This document shows positions 50,215 to 58,689 of a DNA stretch of 58,991 nt, piece by piece. This DNA is from an uncultured Synergistales bacterium. GTDB lineage: Bacteria > Synergistota > Synergistia > Synergistales > Aminobacteriaceae. Position 1 is the stretch's first letter, and every line of letters starts with the position of its first letter. The notes under the pieces were generated by a model. It worked only from the letters and a program-made list of their open reading frames with translations. It ran no database searches and was not told the DNA's origin. The translations under genes and the position numbers were made by a program. The stretch spans positions 1 to 58,991 of the forward strand of contig CAJODC010000001.1 of the NCBI GenBank assembly GCA_905233215.1. Reading direction: 5' to 3'.

Positions 50215-50349
50215 ACCCTGAATGAGGAATACACGAGAGAGCCTTAAAAGGCCGCCGAAGGTGCAAACGTAAAAGTGAAACTCTCAGGCAAAAAGATTGT
50301 ATTCTGACAGGACTTCTGAAGCCGTTTGCTTGTGGCAACAGATGCAGAA
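50215..50349 (+). promoter_or_regulatory. glycine riboswitch (single aptamer with ghost helix)
   Basis: P1 is GAATACA (50227-50233) with TGTATTC (50298-50304). The core has CGAGAGAGCC, GCCGCCGAAGGTGCAAAC and GTGAAACTCTCAGGCAAAA, the strictly kept gcvT glycine aptamer blocks. A single aptamer is followed by TTCTG/CAGAA (50314-50349), the ghost helix of type-1 singlets. The AGGAGG of grdX is 12 bases later, so glycine binding probably opens translation or transcription of the grd operon. Confidence 0.92.
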
Positions 50350-50369
50350 AGTTCGAGGAGGGTTAAATA

Positions 50370-50786
50370 ATGTTGAAACTTATCACAAACAATGCAGGTC
50401 TTCACGTCAGCGTGTCATCATCAGAATATGTTGACGGATCATCGCTTGATGTTTTGATTCGCGTGCGCGGTCTCGTGCATTCAGGAAGCATAATCTTAAC
50501 CCATCCCCTTTGCGGTAATCTCAGACCGAATCAGCAGCCTTTTAGATCCGTAATAGTTGACGCTGAATCGAGAGCTGTAGATTTGGACTCCCTTTCAATA
50601 ATCGAGTCGGCAGTAAACGTTTACCAGTCATCAAAATTAGTTTTCCCGAAAGATTTTGACGACAAAACGAGAGCTGATTACGCATATATTGACTCGGAAC
50701 TGATGAGGGAGAGTCTTGGGCGTTACGGGTTAATCAGAGATGAAAGACTCTGTAATGCTCCGTCATTAAAAGTGAAGGAGGTATAA
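50370..50786 (+). CDS. grdX: GrdX-family protein
   Basis: A 138-residue protein at the head of the glycine reductase genes, with LTHPLCGNLRPNQQPFRSV (about residues 45-63) characteristic of GrdX. The function is not known; it occurs only with grd operons. AGGAGGG is about 9 bases before ATG 50370, and it lies directly after the glycine riboswitch. grdE starts 3 bases after its stop. Confidence 0.9.
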   Translation: MLKLITNNAGLHVSVSSSEYVDGSSLDVLIRVRGLVHSGSIILTHPLCGNLRPNQQPFRSVIVDAESRAVDLDSLSIIESAVNVYQSSKLVFPKDFDDKTRADYAYIDSELMRESLGRYGLIRDERLCNAPSLKVKEV

Positions 50787-50789
50787 ACA

Positions 50790-52082
50790 ATGAAACTTGA
50801 GCTTCACAGGCTGAAAGTCAACAGCCTGAAATTTGGAGAGAAGACCGGTTTTGCTGACGGCGTATTGACCGTGAACAAGGCCGAAATTCTCGCGCTCATA
50901 TCGGAAGACCCGTTACTCGGCAAGAATCTCGATGTAGATATTGCCATGCCGGGCGAGTCTGTCAGGGTCATGCCCGTCAAAGATGTCATCGAACCTCGCT
51001 GGAAACTCTCAGGAAAGGGTCAAGTCTTTCCGGGAATGATCAGCGATGTTGAGACAGTCGGCGAAGGTCAGACTCTTGTGTTGTCGGGCTGTGCCGTACT
51101 CACTGCCGGTAAGCTGGTGCGCTTTCAGGAAGGCATCATCGACATGTCCGGGCCCGGAGCTGATTACACGCCTTACTCGAAGACATGCAACGTTGTGTTA
51201 GTGCTTGAACCTTCAGACCCTAACATGGACAAGCATGACTATGAGAAGGCTTGCAGGATTGCCGGGCTGAAAACAGCGGCTTATCTCGCAAAATCTTGCG
51301 CTGATGTCAAAGCTGATACTGTCGAAACTTTCGAGCTTCCTACAATGCGTGAGGCAATGACACAATTCCCTGAACTTCCGAAAGTCGGCTACATCTACAT
51401 GTTACAGACACAGGGACTTCTTCATGACACTTACCTTTACGGCGTTGATGTCAAGAAGATACTGCCTACGATAATTTCACCGCTCGAAGTCATGGACGGC
51501 GCAATAGTTTCGGGCAACTGTGTCTCAGCGTGCGACAAAAACAGCACTTATTCTCACCTGAATAACCCGGTAATCGCCGACATGCTCAAGCGTCACGGAA
51601 AAGATTTCAACTTTGTCGCAACAATCGTAACGAACGAGAATGTTACTCTCGCCGACAAGAAACGCAGTTCATCTTATGCCGCTAAACTCGCAGGAATGCT
51701 CGGTCTTGACGGTGTAGTTATCACTGAGGAAGGTTTCGGCAATCCTGACGCTGACCTCATCATGAACTGCAGGAAGTGTGAACAGCTCGGCATCAAGACG
51801 GCATTGCTCACCGATGAATACGCAGGGCAGGACGGAGCGTCTCAATCACTGGCCGACTCATGTCCTGAAGGTACTGCCTGTGTTACGGCAGGAAACGCCA
51901 ACGAGGTCATAACCCTTCCGCCGATGTCGAAAGTTATCGGTTATCCTGAGGAAGCCAACGTTATCGCAGGAGGCTGGCAGGGTTCGCTTGCTGATGACGG
52001 GTCGATCACTGTTGAGCTTCAAGCGATAACGGGCGCGACCAGTGAGTTGGGTTACACGAAACTCGGAGCATACACACTCTAA
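50790..52082 (+). CDS. grdE: glycine reductase component B subunits alpha/beta precursor GrdE
   Basis: A 430-residue proprotein. It is cut between Asn243 and Cys244 in SGNCVSACDK to leave the N-terminal pyruvoyl group on the larger subunit, which forms the Schiff base with glycine. VIAGGWQGSLADDG near the C-terminus and GAIVSGNCVSACDKNSTYSH are typical of GrdE. The products are 47-kDa-type complexes with GrdB. The riboswitch and glycine symporter beside it favour glycine over betaine or sarcosine. AAGGAGG just upstream; the gap to grdX is 3 bases. Confidence 0.93.
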   Translation: MKLELHRLKVNSLKFGEKTGFADGVLTVNKAEILALISEDPLLGKNLDVDIAMPGESVRVMPVKDVIEPRWKLSGKGQVFPGMISDVETVGEGQTLVLSGCAVLTAGKLVRFQEGIIDMSGPGADYTPYSKTCNVVLVLEPSDPNMDKHDYEKACRIAGLKTAAYLAKSCADVKADTVETFELPTMREAMTQFPELPKVGYIYMLQTQGLLHDTYLYGVDVKKILPTIISPLEVMDGAIVSGNCVSACDKNSTYSHLNNPVIADMLKRHGKDFNFVATIVTNENVTLADKKRSSSYAAKLAGMLGLDGVVITEEGFGNPDADLIMNCRKCEQLGIKTALLTDEYAGQDGASQSLADSCPEGTACVTAGNANEVITLPPMSKVIGYPEEANVIAGGWQGSLADDGSITVELQAITGATSELGYTKLGAYTL

Positions 52083-52095
52083 GGGGGTGAAGAAA

Positions 52096-53400
52096 ATGGC
52101 ATTCAGAATAGTACACTACATCAATCAGTTTTACGCGGGAATAGGCGGTGAAGAGAAAGCCGACTATGAGCCTGAAATCCGTGAGGCTGTTGTCGGTCCC
52201 GGAATGGCTCTCAAAGCAGCGTTCAAGGGCGAGGCTGAAATTGTCGCTACTGTAATCTGCGGAGACTCTCATTTCGCCTCCAACATGGACGATGACACAG
52301 CGAAAATTCTCGGAATGATTCGTGAATACAAGCCTGACGCATTCATTGCCGGGCCTGCTTTCAACGCTGGGCGTTACGGTACGGCCTGCGGTGCTATGTG
52401 CGCTGCTGTGGCTAAAGAGTTCGGCATTCCTGTCATTTCGGGAATGTACCCGGAAAATCCCGGCGTTGAAATGTTCCGTAAGTATGCGTGGATCATCGAG
52501 ACTCCAGACAGTGCAGCAGGAATGCGCAAGGCTGTCCCGGCGATGGCGAAACTTGCGTTGAAACTCCTCAAGGGCGAAACTCTCGGCAAACCTTCCGAAG
52601 AAGGCTACATCGAACGCGGTATCCGTAAAAATATGTTCTACGGAAAGTTAGCGGCTCAAAGATGCGTTGACATGTTCGTATCAAAATTGAAGGGCGAAAC
52701 TTTTGAGACTGAATACCCGATGCCCGTTTTTGACCGTGTAGACCCTCAACCGGCCGTGAAGGACATGAAACACGCAGTAATCGCACTCGTAACGTCAGGC
52801 GGAATTTGTCCCAAAGGCAACCCCGATCACATAGAGGCTTCAAGCGCGAGCAAGTTCGGAGAGTACGACATAACAGGAGTGAATGACCTGACCAGCGAGA
52901 CTCACTGCACGGCTCACGGAGGCTATGACGCTACGTATGCAGATCAGGACGCTGACAGGGTGCTACCTGTTGACGTACTGAGAGACTTGGAGCGTGAAGG
53001 CGTAATCGGCAAGTTACACAACAAGTTCTACACAACTGTCGGCAACGGTACTTCAGTGGCAAACGCCAAGAGATTCGGCGCGGAAATCGTCAACAGACTC
53101 GTGAATGACGGAGTTACGGCGGTAATTCTCACATCGACCTGAGGAACTTGTACTCGTTGCGGTGCAACGATGGTCAAGGAAATTGAGCGCAAACTTCCAG
53201 TTGTTCACATGTGTACGATAGTACCGATCTCACAGACGGTAGGAGCAAATAGAATCGTCCCGACAATCGCTATACCTCACCCGTTCGGAGACCCTTCAAA
53301 GACTCCGGAAGAGGAAAAAGCGTTGAGGCGTTCTCTTGTTGAAAGAGGCCTGAAGGCTTTACAGACAGAAATAACAGAGCAGACAGTTTTCACTGAATGA
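52096..53400 (+). CDS. grdB: glycine reductase component B gamma subunit GrdB, selenoprotein
   Basis: A 434-residue selenoprotein. The frame from ATG 52096 (GGGGGTG ribosome site) reads ILTST, then TGA at 53140-53142, then GTCTRCGATMVKEIERK and on to a TGA stop at 53398. The UGA at codon 349 encodes Sec in the GrdB motif TSTUGTCTRCGATM. A hairpin follows 12 bases later (see SECIS). Sec attacks the imine on the GrdE pyruvoyl group and passes the carboxymethyl group to GrdA. Annotation software that ends at the UGA would split this gene in two. GrdA, GrdC and GrdD are not in the window. Confidence 0.95.
53155..53169 (+). promoter_or_regulatory. bacterial SECIS hairpin of grdB
   Basis: A perfect stem CGTTGC/GCAACG with the apical loop GGT lies 12 bases after the UGA. 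Its G-U loop and distance fit the bSECIS element that binds SelB. Confidence 0.85.
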
Positions 53401-53410
53401 CACCAAAAAA

Positions 53411-53438
53411 GACCCTTCCCACGAAATCGGGAGGGGTC
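53411..53438. terminator. terminator between grdB and the ADP-ribosylglycohydrolase gene
   Basis: GACCCTTCCC and GGGAGGGGTC pair over 10 bases with one mismatch. A run of A precedes it, so it is strongest on the minus strand, with a weak T stretch on the plus side. Confidence 0.75.
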
Positions 53439-53439
53439 T

Positions 53440-54246
53440 CTAATTTCTCCACTGTTCCCACTTTTCCTCAAGATATTGCAAGTATGGGTGTAACTTAGCG
53501 AATGCCTCAACCTGAATCAATGTCGGTATACTGAAGAAAGGTTCAGCGATTGACCCGGCAATACATGCGATAGTGTCAGAATCTCCTCCGATTGATACAG
53601 CCTTTCTCACAACGTCCTCAAAGTTTTCGCCCTCAAGAAATGCCGTGAACGCTTCAGGAAGCGAGCCCGGACACGATGAACTGAACGTGTAATCCGGCCT
53701 TATCTCGTCAATAGTCCTCGACAAATCATAACCGAATTTCCCGGTGATGTAGCCTCTGATTTCTTCCTTAGTGTGTCCAGTCCGAGCAAGAAATACCGCT
53801 CCTGCTGTTGACACTGCGCCTTTGATGCCCTCGATGTGATTGTGTGTGATGAGTGCGCTGAGTTCGGCGAAATGTTCGACTGAAGACAGGTCATCGAATG
53901 CCCACGCTACCGGCGAGACTCTCATTGCCGAACCGTTGCCCCAGCTCCTGTAGGGGCGAGGGTCTTTCGAGTACAGCCAGCTAGTGAAGCCCTTTCCGTA
54001 ACCTGCGTAAGGAAAACGCCGGGCAAGTTTTCGTATTGAGTTGAACACTGAAATCTTGAAGGTTATATCGTCAACAACATCACCGTGAAACTTCATACAG
54101 CTCATGACGGCTCGAACGATTGCGAAAGTCATAACGGTGTCATCAGTGAAGTGTGATCTTTTCGTAAAGAGAGGGAAATTAACAGTCTTGATGTCAAAGT
54201 GTTCGTAAGGACTGCCGATTATGTCCCCGACAACAGCACCGAGCAT
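53440..54246 (-). CDS. ADP-ribosylglycohydrolase family protein
   Basis: A 268-residue protein with the DraG fold. GDIIGSPYE (about residues 6-14), DDTVMTFAIV (about 34-43) and the C-terminal GGDSDTIACIAGSIAE (about 225-240) carry the dinuclear metal ligands. It removes ADP-ribose from proteins, nucleic acids or small molecules. The start is ATG 54246, with AAAGGGG about 14 bases upstream; the GTG at 54270 would add VKGVIIVK. A tRNA gene lies directly upstream. No partner ADP-ribosyltransferase is visible. Confidence 0.88.
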   Translation of the reverse strand: MLGAVVGDIIGSPYEHFDIKTVNFPLFTKRSHFTDDTVMTFAIVRAVMSCMKFHGDVVDDITFKISVFNSIRKLARRFPYAGYGKGFTSWLYSKDPRPYRSWGNGSAMRVSPVAWAFDDLSSVEHFAELSALITHNHIEGIKGAVSTAGAVFLARTGHTKEEIRGYITGKFGYDLSRTIDEIRPDYTFSSSCPGSLPEAFTAFLEGENFEDVVRKAVSIGGDSDTIACIAGSIAEPFFSIPTLIQVEAFAKLHPYLQYLEEKWEQWRN

Positions 54247-54275
54247 TTTAACGATTATGACCCCTTTCACAGTTA

Positions 54276-54348
54276 CGCGCCTGAGGAGATTCGAACTCCT
54301 GACCTTCGGCTCCGGAGGCCGACGCTCTATCCGCTGGGCTACAGGCGC
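54276..54348 (-). tRNA. tRNA-Arg, anticodon CCG
   Basis: A 73-base cloverleaf: acceptor GCGCCTG/CAGGCGC, D-arm GCCC-GAGC region, anticodon stem TCGGC/GCCGA with loop CTCCGGA (anticodon CCG), T-arm AGGAG-TTCGAAT-CTCCT. CCA is not encoded. The extended -10 TGTTATAAT lies just upstream on the same strand. Confidence 0.95.
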
Positions 54349-54358
54349 AACGCCGAAA

Positions 54359-54364
54359 ATTATA
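54359..54364 (-). promoter_or_regulatory. tRNA-Arg promoter (-10)
   Basis: TGTTATAAT on the minus strand, about 11 bases before the tRNA 5' end. Divergent from the promoter at 54370. Confidence 0.5.
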
Positions 54365-54369
54365 ACACA

Positions 54370-54398
54370 TTGACATTCTTCCGAGTGTAAGACATAAT
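54370..54398 (+). promoter_or_regulatory. sigma-70 promoter of the 117-residue gene
   Basis: TTGACA (54370-54375), 17-base spacer, CATAAT (54393-54398). Near perfect. Confidence 0.7.
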
Positions 54399-54435
54399 TC
54401 TTTAACTCGAAATTCTTTCAGTAACAGGAGGCTAT

Positions 54436-54789
54436 ATGTATCAAACCGTAACAGATGACATAGACGAACGAATTTGGAAAGTCTTTCTCTGTTTCGCAGG
54501 AGAGACATTCAAAACAACTAAAGGGCTTCCCTTCACCTATCACCCAAAAATCAGCAGAAACGGCGAGGCTTCAGGCGAAATTGTTATCGACCGCAGAGGA
54601 AAGACCATCACTCGAAGTACTGTTCTTCTAGCTTATCATAACGCACTCGATATTATGGAAAAAGAAGGCTGTGTGTCAGGCCCTAAGAAACTCGGAGTTT
54701 TCGGAGCAAGTTATATTTACCCTGTGTTCCTTGAGATTGGAATTTGCAGAAAAGACAAAACTAACTCTCTTGTAATGGAGGAATACTAG
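54436..54789 (+). CDS. conserved hypothetical protein, unassigned
   Basis: A 117-residue protein with a clear AGGAGG 4 bases before ATG and a strong promoter. KKLGVFGASYIYPVFLEIGI (about residues 84-103) and RRGKTITRSTVLLAYHNAL (about 52-70) look conserved. Similar short proteins occur in Firmicutes without known function. It lies between a tRNA gene and an IS-derived remnant, a usual place for accessory genes. A DNA-binding or phage-related role is possible but unproven. Confidence 0.7.
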   Translation: MYQTVTDDIDERIWKVFLCFAGETFKTTKGLPFTYHPKISRNGEASGEIVIDRRGKTITRSTVLLAYHNALDIMEKEGCVSGPKKLGVFGASYIYPVFLEIGICRKDKTNSLVMEEY

Positions 54790-54790
54790 T

Positions 54791-55140
54791 AAATATCCCC
54801 ATGCCTAAAGGCAGGGGCTTTCGGTGAAGTTTGGTACTCGGCCTAACGTCTGGACTCGCTTATTACCGCTCCAGAATACCTTTATTCGCCGGGGCTGGTT
54901 TACACAGCCTCTAGACCGTAGAACCGTTAAGGTTCACCGGGTTACGTTGTCAAGCACAGTGTGTGCAATCGTTTTTACAGAACGTCTAACTGTTTACCTT
55001 AAGTCGCTTAAGATTTTCCGGACAGAGCGTTTTGTCAATCCAACCTCCAACCTTAACTCATTAAAGGCTGGAGAGATTATATCAAAAAGAAAGGAGTTTA
55101 GCGCGCTTCCTCCCCATAGCTAAAGCTAGGGGTATCCGCG
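54791..55140 (-). mobile_element. IS200/IS605-family remnant (tnpB deleted) with both end hairpins
   Basis: A 350-base element without a coding frame. On the minus strand it starts at 55,140 with a hairpin (CCCC-TAGC-TTTA-GCTA-GGGG, 55112-55132) followed by GAGGAAGCGCGC and a TATAAT, and ends with CCGAAAGCCCCTGCC, TTTAGGCATGGGG (54797-54817), the typical 3' end of tnpB/omegaRNA units. tnpB itself is gone. It abuts the cobQ-like start codon. The left-end hairpin is shared with the element at 6113-6422, so the two are related. Confidence 0.55.
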
Positions 55141-55151
55141 CGCAATATTTG

Positions 55152-56012
55152 ATGAACGGAATAATGATTCAGGGAACATCAAGCGGATCGGGAAAAACTT
55201 TCATCGTTACGGGACTTTGCCGACTCTTTGCGGACATGGGACTCAATGTCTGTCCGTTCAAGTCCCAAAACATGAGCAGCAATTCATCAATCACTCCTGA
55301 CGGTCTCGAAATGTCTACAGCTCAATACCTTCAGGCACTCTCAGCCAGACTCGCTCCAAAAGTATTCATGAATCCGATTCTGCTCAAGCCTATTCATGAC
55401 CAGTCATCACAAATTATCTTGAACGGCAAAATTTACGCTCAGTCAACAAAAAATTACTCTGCCTTCACTCAGTCAATCGGCATCGAATCAGTACGTCAGG
55501 CATTGTCCATCATCGAACGAAATTATCAGGCCGTCATAATCGAAGGCGCAGGAAGTCCCGCTGAAGTCAACCTCAACAAGTCCGAGATCGTCAACATGAG
55601 AGTCGCTAGAGAGGCTGATGTCCCTGTCGTTCTTGTCGCTGATGTCGACAGAGGCGGTTCGCTCGCTTCAGTCGTTGGGACTCTTGAACTTCTCGGCAAT
55701 GACAGAGAGCGTGTGAAAGCTATCATCTTCAACATGTTCAGAGGAGACATGAAACTTTTTGATGACGCTGTGAAATGGACTGAAAGTTACACGGGCGTTA
55801 AAGTCGCCGGAGTCGTTCCGTTCGTGAAGGGCTTGAATATTCCCGAAGAAGACAGCCTAATCAGACGAGGAGCAGAAAAAAGCAGTGAGAGTAAACTCAC
55901 CGCTCTTGATGACGATTTCAACACTGTCGCCGATGTCTTGTCGAAAAATCTTGACGTTGATTACCTTCTCAGACTAATACGCCATGAAGACACCATGCTT
56001 CAGCCTCAGTGA
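55152..56012 (+). CDS. CobQ-like cobyric acid synthase without glutaminase domain
   Basis: A 286-residue protein. IMIQGTSSGSGKTFIVTGLCR (P-loop, residues 5-24) and KSQNMSSNSSITPDG are the N-terminal amidotransferase ATPase of CobQ. IIEGAGSPAEVNLNKSEIVNM and VLVADVDRGGSLASVVGTLEL complete it. CobQ is normally about 490 residues with a C-terminal class I glutaminase domain. Here the ATPase ends at FVKGLNIPEEDSLIRR and the C-terminal tail follows directly (LDDDFNTVADVLSKNLDVDYLLRLI), so the glutaminase (about 200 residues) is missing. It may use free ammonia, need a separate glutaminase, or be decaying. No ribosome site is visible; the IS remnant ends just upstream. It overlaps miaB tail to tail by 44 bases. 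Confidence 0.75.
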   Translation: MNGIMIQGTSSGSGKTFIVTGLCRLFADMGLNVCPFKSQNMSSNSSITPDGLEMSTAQYLQALSARLAPKVFMNPILLKPIHDQSSQIILNGKIYAQSTKNYSAFTQSIGIESVRQALSIIERNYQAVIIEGAGSPAEVNLNKSEIVNMRVAREADVPVVLVADVDRGGSLASVVGTLELLGNDRERVKAIIFNMFRGDMKLFDDAVKWTESYTGVKVAGVVPFVKGLNIPEEDSLIRRGAEKSSESKLTALDDDFNTVADVLSKNLDVDYLLRLIRHEDTMLQPQ

Positions 56013-57297
56013 TTTTGACGTTCACGAACTGTCCGAGCAGACTGCGTTTTCCCTCAAAGATTACTACCTTGTCTGACGCTGTACGGCCCTGCAATAATCC
56101 CTCACCTTTCGGCGCGTCATCGTCAACAAGCACCTCGAACGTTTCTCCCGTCAACGCCTCATTGATGCTCAATGTGATACTGTCCTGAAGTTCGTTGAGA
56201 GTGTTCAGCCTCGACAGCCTCAAGTCAACAGGCAATGCACCCTCCATTGTCGCCGCAGGAGTGCCTTCCCTCTCTGAGTAAGCCGCGCTGTGTACCAAGT
56301 CAAAACGAATCTCACTCAACAGACTCATCGAGTCGTCAAAATCTTCGTCTGTCTCTCCGGGAAATCCTACGATTAAATCAGTGGTGAGTCCGAGTCCGGG
56401 AATCTTTGAGCGTGTCATGTTGACCTTCTCGATATACTCTTCACGCGTGTACTTCCTGTTCATCAGTCTCAAAATTCTCGTGCTTCCCGACTGTACAGGC
56501 AGGTTCAGCGATGGGCATACTGTCTCATTCCCGGCCATGACATCAACAATATCGGGCGTGAAGTCCTGCGGTAATGACGTTACGAAACGGACTCGCTTTA
56601 TTCCGTCAAGCCTCGCTACATTCTCAAGAAGCCGCGAAAAATTCAGGCCGATGTCTTTGCCGTAACTGTTCACGTTTTGGCCGAGCAATGTTATCTCCTT
56701 CACTCCGTCATCAATCAGCATTCGGCATTCATCGAGGACTTCATCAGGCTTTCTCGACACAAAACGCCCTCGAACGTAAGGAACAATGCAGTATGTACAG
56801 AAATTGTCGCAGCCGTGAGCGATCGTTACGTAGGCTTTGTACTTGTTTGAGCGTTTTATCGTTACGTTGTCGGAGTCGAAGCTGAGACCGTGAAATTCTC
56901 TCGGGTCATCGTCAAGCAGATTGATTCGGCTCTTAGGGTGTTCGGCAATTTGTTCGATTGCGTCCGGCAATAGTCCGATGTGCCGGGGGCCTGCTACCAG
57001 TCTCACGTATGGGAAGCGGTTCAGTGCGTTAAGTCCGATTCTCTGCGCAATGCAGCCCGTCAACGCTACGAGAGGACGCTGTGATTTCTTCCATGAAGGG
57101 CTGTAGAGGCCGAGTTCGCTCCAAACTTTCTGCTCTGCTTTCGCTCTGACGCTGCAGCCCGTTATCATCACTATGTCGGCTTCGTCCTCGCTGACTTCCT
57201 GCCAGCCTCTTGAACACAAAACAGTTCGGACTCTGTCGGCATCGTAGACGTTCATTTGACAGCCGTAGACTTTGACGCAGAATTTCTTAGCGGTCAT
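55969..57297 (-). CDS. miaB: tRNA-2-methylthio-N6-dimethylallyladenosine synthase MiaB
   Basis: A 442-residue radical-SAM methylthiotransferase. N-terminal UPF0004 domain with three Cys (VKVYGCQMNVYD; ITGCSVRAKAEQKV; LTGCIAQR), the radical-SAM site HGCDNFCTYCIVPYVRG (about residues 156-172), and a C-terminal TRAM domain. It adds the 2-methylthio group to i6A37 in tRNAs reading UNN codons. The second Cys context is TGCSVR rather than NTCSIR, with the Cys kept. Overlaps purB by 1 base and the CobQ-like gene at the far end. Length is normal. Confidence 0.93.
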   Translation of the reverse strand: MTAKKFCVKVYGCQMNVYDADRVRTVLCSRGWQEVSEDEADIVMITGCSVRAKAEQKVWSELGLYSPSWKKSQRPLVALTGCIAQRIGLNALNRFPYVRLVAGPRHIGLLPDAIEQIAEHPKSRINLLDDDPREFHGLSFDSDNVTIKRSNKYKAYVTIAHGCDNFCTYCIVPYVRGRFVSRKPDEVLDECRMLIDDGVKEITLLGQNVNSYGKDIGLNFSRLLENVARLDGIKRVRFVTSLPQDFTPDIVDVMAGNETVCPSLNLPVQSGSTRILRLMNRKYTREEYIEKVNMTRSKIPGLGLTTDLIVGFPGETDEDFDDSMSLLSEIRFDLVHSAAYSEREGTPAATMEGALPVDLRLSRLNTLNELQDSITLSINEALTGETFEVLVDDDAPKGEGLLQGRTASDKVVIFEGKRSLLGQFVNVKITEAEAWCLHGVLV

Positions 57298-58592
57298 TAC
57301 TCGTCAAAAAACCTCGCAAAAACTTCGTCAACATATCTCAAGTAAAAATCATTCTCGAAAAGTGCCTTCAGTCTTTCAGGGTCAACACTCTTCATTCTCT
57401 CGTCAGTCAGCAAAAGATCAAGGAACGCTACACCGCTTGAGGCCGTCTTCATTGCGTTTTCCTGAACGATTGCGTAAGCGTCTTCCCGTGAGAGTTTCAG
57501 TTCGTCAAGCAAAAACGTCAGAACCCTCTGTGAATAAACGAGGCCGTTTGTCTTGTTGATGTTGTGCTTGACTCTCGTTTCGTCAACGACAAGACCCTTG
57601 AGTATTTTCGTCATGCTACGTGTCATGAATGCTGCTATGTTGAAAGCGTCAGGCCAGATTACTCTTTCTGTTGACGAGTGGGAGATGTCTCGTTCGTGCC
57701 AAAGAGCTATATTCTCCATTCCTGTCAGGGCGTAACCTCTCAAGAGCCTTGACATTCCGCAGATTCTCTCACACTTGACGGGGTTGCGCTTGTGAGGCAT
57801 GGCCGACGATCCTTTTTGGCCGACACCGAAGGGCTCAAAGGCTTCACGGACTTCTGTTCTCTGAAGGTTGCGGATTTCCAGTGCCATTCTCTCAAGTGTT
57901 GAGCCGAAAATCGCTAGAGCGTTGAGAACTTCGGCGTGTCTGTCCCGCTGAAGAATTTGATTCGACACTTTAGCCGGTTCAAGTTTCAACAGTTCGCAGA
58001 CTCTCGCCTCAAGTTTCGGGTTGCTCATTGCGTAAGTTCCGACAGCTCCGGAAATTTTCCCGGCTGAAACAACCTTGCGTGCTGCTTCGAGTCTCGTCTT
58101 GTCCCGTAAAAGTTCCGAGTGCCAATTCAGGAACTTCAAGCCCATTGATGTAGGTTCTGCGTGAATGCCGTGTGTCCTGCCTATAGTGGGAAGATATTTG
58201 TACTTCTTCGCCAAATCAGCAACAACTTCATCAAGTTCATTGAGAGCCTCAATGATAATGTCAAGAGAGTCCCTGAGCATTATCGAGCTTGCGGTGTCGA
58301 GAATGTCGCTTGATGTCATTCCGAGATGCAAATACCTTCCGTTTGCCCCGATATTTTCAGCCACTGCCGACACGAACGCTACAACATCATGCTGTGTCCT
58401 TCGCTCAATTTCCTGCACTCTTTCGACCGTGAAACTTGCGTGCGCTACGATGTCCTCGAGAGCCTCTTCAGGGATACGCCCCTGTTCGCACCATGCCTGA
58501 CAGACTGCAAGCTCAACATCAAGCATAACCTTCAGCCTGTTATACTCGTCCCACAAAGCTGAAATGTCCCGCTCTGAATATCTTTCTATCAT
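57297..58592 (-). CDS. purB: adenylosuccinate lyase
   Basis: A 431-residue fumarase/aspartase superfamily enzyme. It makes AICAR from SAICAR and AMP from adenylosuccinate. GSSAMPHKRNP (about residues 257-267) is the superfamily signature; HGIHAEPTSMGLKF holds the catalytic His. The start is ATG 58592 (MIERYSERD), with GGAG 9 bases upstream. A strong promoter TTGACG-N17-TAAAAT lies 45 bases before. It starts the purB-miaB operon. Confidence 0.95.
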   Translation of the reverse strand: MIERYSERDISALWDEYNRLKVMLDVELAVCQAWCEQGRIPEEALEDIVAHASFTVERVQEIERRTQHDVVAFVSAVAENIGANGRYLHLGMTSSDILDTASSIMLRDSLDIIIEALNELDEVVADLAKKYKYLPTIGRTHGIHAEPTSMGLKFLNWHSELLRDKTRLEAARKVVSAGKISGAVGTYAMSNPKLEARVCELLKLEPAKVSNQILQRDRHAEVLNALAIFGSTLERMALEIRNLQRTEVREAFEPFGVGQKGSSAMPHKRNPVKCERICGMSRLLRGYALTGMENIALWHERDISHSSTERVIWPDAFNIAAFMTRSMTKILKGLVVDETRVKHNINKTNGLVYSQRVLTFLLDELKLSREDAYAIVQENAMKTASSGVAFLDLLLTDERMKSVDPERLKALFENDFYLRYVDEVFARFFDE

Positions 58593-58636
58593 GTGAATAA
58601 TCTCCATGCGTCATGAAATTTTCAATTACGCCAATG

Positions 58637-58665
58637 ATTTTAGTTGTCAGATAATCATGCGTCAA
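58637..58665 (-). promoter_or_regulatory. sigma-70 promoter of purB-miaB
   Basis: On the minus strand TTGACG (58660-58665), 17-base spacer, TAAAAT (58637-58642). Confidence 0.75.
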
Positions 58666-58689
58666 GATTGAGTATTTATGCAGAATTAG

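Noticed and set aside
52042-53142. GrdB as a gene ending at the UGA, with a separate 76-residue gene at 53170
   Set aside because: The frame is continuous and the UGA lies in the known Sec motif with a SECIS hairpin behind it.
54436-54789. Prophage integrase next to the tRNA gene
   Set aside because: The protein has no recombinase motif and there is no second attachment repeat visible.
54824-55123. 99-residue ORF inside the IS-derived element
   Set aside because: It has no ribosome site and no recognisable domain, and it lies across the structured ends of the element.
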